A stretch of 35,185 nucleotides of DNA, taken from positions 1 to 35,185 of the forward strand of contig CAKPWR010000027.1 in assembly GCA_934196725.1 (NCBI GenBank). Reading direction: 5' to 3'. The stretch is from an uncultured Prevotella sp. (GTDB taxonomy: Bacteria > Bacteroidota > Bacteroidia > Bacteroidales > Bacteroidaceae). Positions 8,486 to 16,071 of this stretch are shown here, piece by piece. Every line of letters starts with the position of its first letter. The first letter of the stretch is position 1. The position numbers and the translations under genes are program-made. The notes under the pieces are model-generated. The model was given only the letters and a program-made list of their open reading frames with translations, was not told the DNA's origin and did no database searches.

Positions 8486-9532
8486 TTATCCTTCTCTGAA
8501 GAAATCGAGTGCTTCCTTGATCTCTTCTGTCGTAGCTGTCTGGTTGATACGGATATCGCCTATGCCACCCAGCATCGTGAAGTTGATGATACCATTCTGG
8601 TTCTTCTTGTCATGGTGCATCAGCTCGATGAGCTCATCATAGTCATCGCAGGTAATATCCAGTGTACCATAGAATTCCTTGATGAAGTTTACGGTCTGGC
8701 GCATCTTCTCTGTAGGGAATCCGGTTTTGGCAACACTCAGATAGAGTTCTGGGATGAGACCGAATGCCACAGCGTAACCATGCAGGATAGGCTTGCGCTT
8801 CAAAGCCCAGCTCTCGAATGCATGACCGAAAGTATGGCCCAGGTTCAGCGCCTTGCGGATGCCCTGCTCGTGAGGATCCTGCTCTACAATGCGCTCCTTT
8901 ACCTTCACACTGTCGCCTACCATGCGCTGCAACTGCTTCAAATCAGGCTTGTTGAGGTCAAAGCTGACCAGTTCTTCCCACATTGCTTCTGTAGAAATCA
9001 GACCGTGTTTCAGCATCTCTGCATAGCCCGAACAGATGTTTTCTGCATCGAGCGTCTTCAGGAATTCTGTATCGAGAATAACGAACTTAGAATCGTTGAA
9101 CACACCTACTTCGTTCTTCAGTCCGCCGAAGTTGATGCCTGTCTTTCCACCTACCGATGCATCTACCATAGCCAGCAGGGTGGTAGGGATATTGATAAAG
9201 TTGATGCCTCTCTTAAAAGTGCTGGCAGCAAAGCCACCCAGGTCGGTTACCATGCCGCCGCCCAGATTAATCATACAGGAGTGGCGTGAAGCTCCACCCT
9301 CCTGCAGTCCTTTCCATACCATCATCAGACTCTCGATGTCTTTATGGCTGTCTGTAGCCGGAATAGTGATGATATGGGCTTTCTTCATGCAGTAAAAATT
9401 CTGCAATACAGGCATGCATAGTTCCAATGTCGTAGTATCAGTAAGCACAAAAAGCTTGTCGTGCTCACATTCTGAAAGTGCACTTACCAGTTCGCTTTCC
9501 AGTTGGGTTGATATGATTACTCTTTGTTCCAT
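8486..9532 (-). CDS. aroB: 3-Dehydroquinate synthase
   Basis: The protein has 348 residues, normal for AroB. The NAD-binding glycine segment GGGMVTDLGGFAAS, the TLLAMVDASVGGKTGIN block, the metal ligands in S-G-Y-A-E-M-L-K-H-G (Glu), L-N-L-G-H-T-F-G-H (His) and I-L-H-G-Y (His), and the K-R-G-I loop are all present. The enzyme closes DAHP to 3-dehydroquinate, the second step of the shikimate pathway, in the cytoplasm. It is transcribed alone on the minus strand from a consensus promoter at 9559-9589. The shared chorismate demand may explain its position next to men genes, but the genes are convergent and not co-transcribed. Confidence 0.96.
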   Translation of the reverse strand: MEQRVIISTQLESELVSALSECEHDKLFVLTDTTTLELCMPVLQNFYCMKKAHIITIPATDSHKDIESLMMVWKGLQEGGASRHSCMINLGGGMVTDLGGFAASTFKRGINFINIPTTLLAMVDASVGGKTGINFGGLKNEVGVFNDSKFVILDTEFLKTLDAENICSGYAEMLKHGLISTEAMWEELVSFDLNKPDLKQLQRMVGDSVKVKERIVEQDPHEQGIRKALNLGHTFGHAFESWALKRKPILHGYAVAFGLIPELYLSVAKTGFPTEKMRQTVNFIKEFYGTLDITCDDYDELIELMHHDKKNQNGIINFTMLGGIGDIRINQTATTEEIKEALDFFREG

Positions 9533-9558
9533 AACATTCTAACGTATTAATTTTTGTG

Positions 9559-9589
9559 CAAAGATACACTAAAATGGAGACAATACAAA
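9559..9589 (-). promoter_or_regulatory. Promoter of aroB
   Basis: On the minus strand TTTG (9589-9586), a 19-bp spacer and TATCTTTG (9566-9559) match the Bacteroidetes consensus, 26 bases before the ATG. Confidence 0.85.
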
Positions 9590-9749
9590 AAAAAAGTTGC
9601 TAAATTAGCGTTTTTTTTCTCATAATGCATTAAACCTTGGCGTTTTTAACGCGTCAAAACAATCGAGTAACAAAAATGATAATAGAATATCATAGCCATT
9701 ATGTGTGAAAACACTCATAGTTGGAAATAATAACAAATTAAAAATAAGA

Positions 9750-12674
9750 ATGAAAAAATCAATTCTGACGATGCTGCTGCTGTTGATGGCAATGGCATCC
9801 TTTGCTCAACAGCGACTGATATCCGGTCAGATTACCGACCGCGATACCAAGGAAGCCATTGAGCAGGTAACGGTTCAATTGCTTAAGAGCGACAGCACGT
9901 ATGTAGCTGGTGCCATCAGCAATGAGAACGGACTCTTTCATGTCACCGCTCCGGCAAATGGCAAATATCTGCTCAAGATTTCGAGTGTAGGATATAAGTC
10001 TACTGTGAAGCATATCCAAATTTCTGATAATAAGGATCTGGCTATGGGTAAGATTGTGCTGGGGGCTGAGGCTATCATGCTGAAAGGCGCAGTGGTAACA
10101 GCTATGGCTCAGAAGGTAACTCTGAAGGAGGATACTTTCGTGTACAATTCTTCTGCCTATCGCACACCGGAAGGCTCGGTAGTTGAGGAACTCGTAAAGC
10201 GTCTGCCGGGTGCAGAGGTGAGCGATGACGGTACCATCAAGATTAATGGTAAGGAGGTAAAGAAGATTCTGGTAGACGGTAAGGAGTTTATGACGGGCGA
10301 TACCAAGACTGCCCTGAAAAACCTGCCTACCAGCATCATCGAGAAAATCAAGGCATACGATGAGAAGAGTGATCTCTCTAAGGTGACCGGTATTGATGAT
10401 GGCGAGGAGCAGACCGTGCTCGACTTCGGTGTGAAGAAGGGTATGAACAAGGGTTTGATTTCCAATATCGACCTGGGCGTGGGCAACAAGAGCCGCTACA
10501 ATATGCGTGGCATGGGAGGTTATTTCAATGATAACAACCGATTCATGCTCTTTGCCAATGCCAACAATACCAGCGACCGTGGATTCGGCGGTGGTCCTGG
10601 CAGAGGATTCTGGGGCGGTGCCAACGGTTTGAATGCCAGCAAGATGATTGGAGCCAACTATAACTATGAGTTGAAGAACAAGTTCAAGTTCAATACTTCC
10701 CTTCGCTGGAACCACAGCGATGGCGATATATGGAGCAGCCGTTCCAGCGAGAACTTCATGGGTAGCAGCAGCTCTTTCAGCAATAGCCTGAGCCAGAGTT
10801 TCTCCCGCAGCAACAGCTGGAATGGTAACATCCGATTGGAGTGGATGCCTGATTCCATGACCAATATCCTCTTCCGTCCTTCCATCTCCTGGAGTTCCAG
10901 CGATGGTTTGAGCGGTAGCCAGTCGGCTTCCTATAACAAGGATCCTTATACCATCACCACGAAAGATCCTCTTTCTGAAGAAGGTATCGAAGAGATGGAG
11001 AAAGCTGAGGCTATGGTGAACAGCCAGTTGACCAACGGCATCACCTACTCTGATAATAACAATATCAATGGTATGTTGCAGTTCAACCGCAAGTTGGGCA
11101 ACAAGGGACGTAACATCACCCTGCGTGTGGATGCCAAATATACCGATAAGGACAGCAAGAGCATCTCGCTCAATAATGCCAAGCTCTATCTTGTGCAGAC
11201 TGCGGAGGGTAAGGATTCTACTTATCAGACCAACCGCTATAACCTGACTCCTTCAAAGAATTACAGTTATGCCGGACAGTTGACCTATAGTGAGCCACTC
11301 TGGAAGGCTACCTTCCTGCAGTTCAGCTATAAGTTTACTTACAGCTACTCCAAGAGTGACCGCAGCACCTACGATTTCAGCAAGTATGCCATGAGTGGCG
11401 ATCATGAATATCGCGGTTGGGACAGCTATCTGAATCCGTTTGCCGGTCATCTCAATGACTATAGGGATGATGATTTGAGCCGCTTCTCAGAGTATCGCAA
11501 CTACAACCATGATATCCAGGTGATGATGCGATTCATCCGTCAGAAGTATAACCTGAACTTCGGTGTGATGGTTCAGCCACAGCAGTCTAAGTATATCCAG
11601 GATTATCAGGGAGTGCATGTAGATACCGTTCGCAATGTGGTGAATGTGAGTCCGACCCTCGATTTCCGTTATCGCTTCTCCAAGATGAGCAACCTGCGAA
11701 TCAACTATCGTGGTACCACCTCTCAGCCAAGCATCTCGCAGTTGCTTGATATCACAGATAACAGCGATCCGTTGAACATTTCGATGGGTAACCCTGGCTT
11801 GAAGCCATCGTTCACTCAGAACTTCCGATTGTTCTACAACAACTTCGTGCAGAACCACAACAAGGGTATCATGACTTTCATCAACTTCTCAACCACCAAC
11901 AATAGCATCAGCAATAAGGTGACATACGATGAGACAACTGGTGGAAGAACCACCCGACCAGAGAATATCAATGGTAACTGGAATGCGATGGGAGCCTTTA
12001 TGTTCAACTGCTCTATTGATAGTGCAGGTGTATGGAACATCAATACCGATACCAACTTGGGTTACAACAACTATGTGAGCTATCTGAGTCTCGACAAGCA
12101 GTCAGATTCTCAGAAGAACACTACTCGCAGCACCACCTGGAGAGAACGCCTTTCTTTCAGCTATCGCAATGATTGGGCAGAGTTCTCTCTCGATGGTACG
12201 CTTACTTACAACAAGGCAAAGAACAAGCTTCAGCCTACCAGCAACCTCGAGACCTGGCAGTTCTCTTATGGTCCAAGCATGACGCTTACCGCTCCTTGGG
12301 GAACCAGCCTGAACACAAGCCTTTCTATCAACAGTCGTCGTGGATATAATGACAGCAGCATGAACACCGATGAGTTTGTATGGAATGCGCAGCTCTCCCA
12401 GGGCTTCCTGAAGGGCAAGCCTCTTACCATCATGCTCCAGTTCTACGATCTTCTTCGTCAGCAGAGCACCTTCTCCCGTGCTATCTCGGCTACATCCCGT
12501 ACGGATACCGAGTATAATGCCATCAACAGCTATGCGATGCTGCATGTGATTTATCGCTTGAATCTCTTCGGAGGCAAGCAGGCTCGCAAGGGTGGACCTG
12601 ATGGACCTGGTGGTCGTCCTGATTTCCGTGGTCGCCCATTCGGTGGCGGTCACCCTGGTGGAAGAATGTTCTAA
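9750..12674 (+). CDS. Outer-membrane beta-barrel protein with carboxypeptidase-regulatory-like domain (TonB receptor-like, OMP_b-brl_3)
   Basis: ATG 9750 gives 974 residues starting with a clean signal peptide (MKKSILTMLLLLMAMASFA, cut before QQ). A GTG 45 bases upstream in frame adds residues before the signal and is rejected. Residues ~20-105 form a CarboxypepD_reg-like beta-sandwich (ISGQITDRDTKEAIEQVTV). Residues ~110-220 are plug-like (VVEELVKRLPGAEVSDDGTI, KEVKKILVDGKEF), and the rest is a large barrel rich in Asn, Ser and aromatic residues. The protein ends in a Gly/Pro/Arg-rich tail (KGGPDGPGGRPDFRGRP, then GGGHPGGRMF). This matches the TonB-dependent-receptor-like family PF14905 of Bacteroidetes. 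There is no SusD partner, so the cargo is unknown. Upstream at 9703-9714 a GTGT-GAAA-ACAC hairpin lies in the leader; no consensus -7 box was found. Confidence 0.85.
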   Translation: MKKSILTMLLLLMAMASFAQQRLISGQITDRDTKEAIEQVTVQLLKSDSTYVAGAISNENGLFHVTAPANGKYLLKISSVGYKSTVKHIQISDNKDLAMGKIVLGAEAIMLKGAVVTAMAQKVTLKEDTFVYNSSAYRTPEGSVVEELVKRLPGAEVSDDGTIKINGKEVKKILVDGKEFMTGDTKTALKNLPTSIIEKIKAYDEKSDLSKVTGIDDGEEQTVLDFGVKKGMNKGLISNIDLGVGNKSRYNMRGMGGYFNDNNRFMLFANANNTSDRGFGGGPGRGFWGGANGLNASKMIGANYNYELKNKFKFNTSLRWNHSDGDIWSSRSSENFMGSSSSFSNSLSQSFSRSNSWNGNIRLEWMPDSMTNILFRPSISWSSSDGLSGSQSASYNKDPYTITTKDPLSEEGIEEMEKAEAMVNSQLTNGITYSDNNNINGMLQFNRKLGNKGRNITLRVDAKYTDKDSKSISLNNAKLYLVQTAEGKDSTYQTNRYNLTPSKNYSYAGQLTYSEPLWKATFLQFSYKFTYSYSKSDRSTYDFSKYAMSGDHEYRGWDSYLNPFAGHLNDYRDDDLSRFSEYRNYNHDIQVMMRFIRQKYNLNFGVMVQPQQSKYIQDYQGVHVDTVRNVVNVSPTLDFRYRFSKMSNLRINYRGTTSQPSISQLLDITDNSDPLNISMGNPGLKPSFTQNFRLFYNNFVQNHNKGIMTFINFSTTNNSISNKVTYDETTGGRTTRPENINGNWNAMGAFMFNCSIDSAGVWNINTDTNLGYNNYVSYLSLDKQSDSQKNTTRSTTWRERLSFSYRNDWAEFSLDGTLTYNKAKNKLQPTSNLETWQFSYGPSMTLTAPWGTSLNTSLSINSRRGYNDSSMNTDEFVWNAQLSQGFLKGKPLTIMLQFYDLLRQQSTFSRAISATSRTDTEYNAINSYAMLHVIYRLNLFGGKQARKGGPDGPGGRPDFRGRPFGGGHPGGRMF

Positions 12675-12712
12675 ATAATGTTCTGTAAAGTTTAAATAGG
12701 TATGAAAAAAGA

Positions 12713-12754
12713 AATCCCCGCTCTTCGCAATGAGGAGCGGGGATTCGTTTTTTT
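12713..12754. terminator. Bidirectional terminator between the two barrel genes
   Basis: An 11-bp GC-rich stem (AATCCCCGCTC 12713-12723; GAGCGGGGATT 12735-12745) is followed on the plus strand by a T run. It is preceded by AAAAAAG, which gives a U run in the minus-strand transcript. It therefore serves the convergent genes on both sides. Confidence 0.88.
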
Positions 12755-12777
12755 GTCTATTTTAAAGTCGTTGCCTT

Positions 12778-13332
12778 TTATAGAGCGAACTTGTAACCGA
12801 TGGTAATCTGGATTACGTTGTTGTAGTGATCATAGTCCTCAGCAACCTTAGTTACGCCGATGTTGTAACGAGCATCAAATACAAGACCTTGGTACTCGTA
12901 AGAAACACCTACAGGGATAGAGAGGTCTACGGTCTTAACATCTTCCATGTCATCCTTGTTTACCAGGAAACCTGGCTGCAAACCTGCCTTGAGAGCAAGA
13001 CCTGCTGCAGGATAGTAGTTCAAAGTGATTGGAACATTGATGTAACCTGGATTCCACTTGTAGTCATTCTTATAAGTTATATTTCCTATACTTACGTCTT
13101 TTGCCTTGAAACCCTGTACAGAGTAGAGAGCACCTACAGCAACACCGAAGTTGCTTGTAGACTGATATTGCAATTCTGCACCAGCTGCGAAGCCTGCCTT
13201 CCAGTCGTTATCACCGATTGTAGCAACGTTCAAACCAATCTTAGGCTGGATAGTAGTTGTACCAGCTGACTGCTGTGCGAAAGCACCTACTGACGACAGC
13301 ACCATAGCTGCCATAACCAATAATTTCTTCAT
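12778..13332 (-). CDS. Small porin-like outer membrane beta-barrel protein (OMP_b-brl_2 type)
   Basis: The protein has 184 residues with a signal peptide MKKLLVMAAMVLSSVGAFA cut before QQ. The mature part has alternating amphipathic strands (PKIGLNVATIGDN, KAGFAAGAELQYQ, FGVAVGALYSVQGFK) and ends in ITIGYKFAL, a usual C-terminal strand of the PorT/OMP_b-brl_2 family (PF13568) in Bacteroidetes. Eight strands would fit the length. The function is unknown; such small barrels are often abundant structural proteins. It is a single gene with its own promoter (13429-13460) and a shared terminator. Confidence 0.82.
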   Translation of the reverse strand: MKKLLVMAAMVLSSVGAFAQQSAGTTTIQPKIGLNVATIGDNDWKAGFAAGAELQYQSTSNFGVAVGALYSVQGFKAKDVSIGNITYKNDYKWNPGYINVPITLNYYPAAGLALKAGLQPGFLVNKDDMEDVKTVDLSIPVGVSYEYQGLVFDARYNIGVTKVAEDYDHYNNVIQITIGYKFAL

Positions 13333-13428
13333 AATCTCTAAATTTTAATTGTTAATACTACTTTTTGTTGATAAGCCTTAGCTCTGTTGATACAGAGTTT
13401 TTGGTATCTCTGCATCTCTTACTGGGGG

Positions 13429-13460
13429 CAAAGATATATGAAAAAACTATATAAAGCAAG
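13429..13460 (-). promoter_or_regulatory. Promoter of the small barrel gene
   Basis: Minus strand CTTG (13460-13457), 20-bp spacer, TATCTTTG (13436-13429). It leaves a leader of about 90 bases. Confidence 0.7.
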
Positions 13461-13542
13461 TTTTTAGTTGTAAAAAAATGTAATTTTGAGCAAAAGTACA
13501 CATTTTTGTGGTGAAATCGTATGAATATTGATAATTTAGATG

Positions 13543-13550
13543 TACCTTTG
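13543..13550 (+). promoter_or_regulatory. -7 box of the propeller/AraC regulator gene
   Basis: TACCTTTG lies 23 bases before the ATG. No TTTG-like -33 element is present at 19-21 bp. Confidence 0.45.
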
Positions 13551-13573
13551 CAGGTAATTTTAAAACGGAATCT

Positions 13574-15934
13574 ATGAAAAAAATCTTTTTGTTGCTGGCG
13601 TTTCACCTGATATGTTATAGCCTATGGGCGTCTCAAACTACCCGAAAAGTAGTTTATAGCGAGAGCCAGGGGATGAATCTCTGGCATATTACCAAAATGT
13701 TGCAGGATAAGACGGGATTTATGTGGATTTCGTCGTGGGAAGGTCTTACCCGTTTTGATGGTTATTATTTTGTGACGTTTAAGTCGAAAGCGGGTGATGG
13801 TTCTCCATTGACGAGCAATCGAATAAGAGATATCGAATTGGCGTCAAATGGTAGTATTTATTGTTTGGTAGACGAAAGGTGGTTTCTCTTTTCTCAGAAA
13901 CAAGGAGCTTTCTTTACTGTTTCTGATGTAGAGAACAAAACTCTTATTGCTCGGAAAAAACAGCGGGCTGCCTTAGTGAGCAAGAAGAAAAAGGCAAAAA
14001 GGGGCAGTAGAAAAATTGTAGATAGGCAAGGAGTTGTATGGGAGATTGCAGGAGATAGTATTATCAAGTCGATTTCTACTCACTCACCTGCTGTTCCATG
14101 GATTTTGCCTAAATCATCACAGGTCAGATCTTTCTATATAGATTCTGATTCTAATTATTGGCTGACAACCAAAGAGGATCAGCACGTAGTTCTATACGAC
14201 AAGACGAATCGGCTTTTAGGCTATCTTACTCCATCTGGTAATCTGTCTTCAGTCTGTACTTCATTTTCTTCTTCGGTCTATTGTATGTTGCAGGTTTCTG
14301 AAGATGTTTATATCTTAGGTACCAAGCCTGATGGATTATATAGATTGAAGAGAAAAGGCAATGGATTTGCCGTTCAGCATATTTCATTAGGAACTACAGC
14401 TGCCAATTCCATATACGACTTGAAGAAAGACGGGAAGGGGCGTATCTGGGTGGCTACATTTGATGGAATATATTGTCTTGCTGATAATCAGATCATGCAG
14501 GTATCACAAACCAGAGGATGGAGAGTAAGAAACTTGCATCTAACGGATAATCACATTATGTTGGCTGCAACAACAGGCGGTTTGGCTGTAGGCAGAATGC
14601 CGGAAAAAACGGTTTCTCGAATGCCGATGAACTTACATGTCAGAGAGGCGCATCGCAAGAACAGTTTGAGCAACAATGCTACGATGGATATCTTGGAATT
14701 GCCCGGACAGCTGTTCTTGGTCAGTACAGAAAGTGGAGGAGTCAATAAGATATTGAGTCATGATCTGCTGTCGAAGAATCTTGAGTTTGCCCATTATGAC
14801 AAGGCAAATGGATTGGCTACGGATGCAATCGTAGCCATGGTGCCCTACCGGAAAGAATGGATTTGGGTAGTGGGGGGCAATTGTCTGATGATGCTGAATG
14901 TGAAGACGGGAGAGACAAGAAGCTATGATGAAAGTTTTTTTGGGAAGATACATCGATATAGTGATGCGCATCCTATGTGTCTGCCTGATGGACGATGGGT
15001 GTTTGGATTACAAAATGGGGCGTTTTCTATTTCCGGAGCAGATATGTCTGCCAAGCGACAGAACTCCAATCTTGTATTTACCTCTATTAGACTGGATAAT
15101 GATTCTGTTCGTTATGCCGTAAGCCATCTTCGTGAACTCACGATGAATAGCAACCAGCGTAATCTGCAGATAGGTTTTTCGTCTTTAGACTTTACTGATA
15201 CCGAAAACGTACGTTATGCTTATAGGCTACATCAGCAAGACAAATGGAACTATATTGGCAGAGAGCACATGCTAACCTTGTCTGATATGCAGCCTGGCGA
15301 TTATCAGCTTCAGGTGATGTGTACGGGAATAATGGGTACTTGGATTCCTCAAGTGAAGACGCTTTATATTCATGTTACTCCAAAATTCTCAGAGACGATA
15401 TGGGCACGGTTCTTGGGAATCCTGCTTGTTGTTGTCTTCTCGTTAGTTGCAGTATATACCTATTTATATATACGCAATGTCAAGCGCAAGCAGCAGGAAA
15501 CCTTGGCGGCTTATTTGACCTTGTTGGAAAATAAGGATAAACAGGTATCTGATGTATATGGCGGTAACCTAAAAACTTCTTTACAGATAGCATCCGATGA
15601 AGAGGATGATGTGATGATGAAAAGTATCATTCAGTTTATCGAGTCTCATCTATCTGATTCGGAGATAGGTATTGTTGAGATGTCAGAAGCTGCTGCCGTT
15701 TCCCGTTCCAGTTTGAATAGAAAGATGAAGAAGATGCTGGGTCTTACACCTGCAGAATTTTTGCGTGAAACCAGAATCAAGCATGCTCAGAGATTCCTTC
15801 TGGAAAGTAATAAGGGAGTATCTGAAATAGCCTATGCTTGCGGATTTACCGATCCGAAGTATTTTGGCAAGACTTTTAAGGCGATAACGGGCATGTCGCC
15901 TTCAGAATATAGACAAAAGAATAAAAATGCCTGA
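13574..15934 (+). CDS. Membrane-anchored propeller/Y_Y_Y sensor with AraC-type DNA-binding domain, no kinase
   Basis: The 786-residue protein starts with a signal sequence (1-~19). Next comes a periplasmic two-component-regulator propeller with repeats such as TGFMWISSWEGLTRFDGYYF and KGRIWVATFDGIYCL (~30-500). A Y_Y_Y-like domain follows (RYAYRLHQQDKWNYIG...LSDMQPGDYQLQV, ~530-605), then one membrane helix (~612-633) and a C-terminal AraC/XylS double helix-turn-helix (~680-783; SRSSLNRKMKKMLGLTPAEF, CGFTDPKYFGKTFK). Hybrid two-component systems (HTCS) of polysaccharide loci have a histidine kinase and a receiver between the helix and the HTH and are about 1300-1400 residues long. Both are absent here, without a frameshift: only ~45 residues separate helix and HTH. 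A Lys/Arg-rich insert near residues 137-148 is unusual. Its place before two pectin esterase genes points to pectin-fragment sensing and local control. Confidence 0.85.
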   Translation: MKKIFLLLAFHLICYSLWASQTTRKVVYSESQGMNLWHITKMLQDKTGFMWISSWEGLTRFDGYYFVTFKSKAGDGSPLTSNRIRDIELASNGSIYCLVDERWFLFSQKQGAFFTVSDVENKTLIARKKQRAALVSKKKKAKRGSRKIVDRQGVVWEIAGDSIIKSISTHSPAVPWILPKSSQVRSFYIDSDSNYWLTTKEDQHVVLYDKTNRLLGYLTPSGNLSSVCTSFSSSVYCMLQVSEDVYILGTKPDGLYRLKRKGNGFAVQHISLGTTAANSIYDLKKDGKGRIWVATFDGIYCLADNQIMQVSQTRGWRVRNLHLTDNHIMLAATTGGLAVGRMPEKTVSRMPMNLHVREAHRKNSLSNNATMDILELPGQLFLVSTESGGVNKILSHDLLSKNLEFAHYDKANGLATDAIVAMVPYRKEWIWVVGGNCLMMLNVKTGETRSYDESFFGKIHRYSDAHPMCLPDGRWVFGLQNGAFSISGADMSAKRQNSNLVFTSIRLDNDSVRYAVSHLRELTMNSNQRNLQIGFSSLDFTDTENVRYAYRLHQQDKWNYIGREHMLTLSDMQPGDYQLQVMCTGIMGTWIPQVKTLYIHVTPKFSETIWARFLGILLVVVFSLVAVYTYLYIRNVKRKQQETLAAYLTLLENKDKQVSDVYGGNLKTSLQIASDEEDDVMMKSIIQFIESHLSDSEIGIVEMSEAAAVSRSSLNRKMKKMLGLTPAEFLRETRIKHAQRFLLESNKGVSEIAYACGFTDPKYFGKTFKAITGMSPSEYRQKNKNA

Positions 15935-15941
15935 AAATAAA

Positions 15942-15982
15942 GAGATTTGCTCCAAATTTACCCCTTGTTTGGAGCAAATCTC
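15942..15982. promoter_or_regulatory. 15-bp inverted repeat, candidate operator of the pectin esterase operon
   Basis: GAGATTTGCTCCAAA (15942-15956) and its exact complement (15968-15982) flank an 11-nt centre. No T-run follows on the plus strand, so it is a poor terminator. The right arm ends 25 bases before the -7 box of the esterase operon, which lacks a -33 element; that is the expected place for an activator site. Confidence 0.55.
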
Positions 15983-16007
15983 CCCCTATGGTTTGGTATA
16001 TTTGAGT

Positions 16008-16015
16008 TAATTTTG
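16008..16015 (+). promoter_or_regulatory. -7 box of the pectin esterase operon
   Basis: TAATTTTG, 57 bases before the CE12 gene. The -33 position is not TTTG-like, which fits an activator-dependent promoter. Confidence 0.55.
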
Positions 16016-16071
16016 CAACCGAGAAACAAATGTTTTCACTATTTATTTAATAACTTAAATTTGCTAAACAA

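Noticed and set aside
9705..9749. GTG start extending the large barrel protein
   Set aside because: It would place 15 hydrophilic residues before an otherwise ideal signal peptide that starts at ATG 9750.
9759..10715. 318-codon minus-strand open frame
   Set aside because: Antisense to the large barrel gene, which has signal peptide and domain structure in the plus frame.
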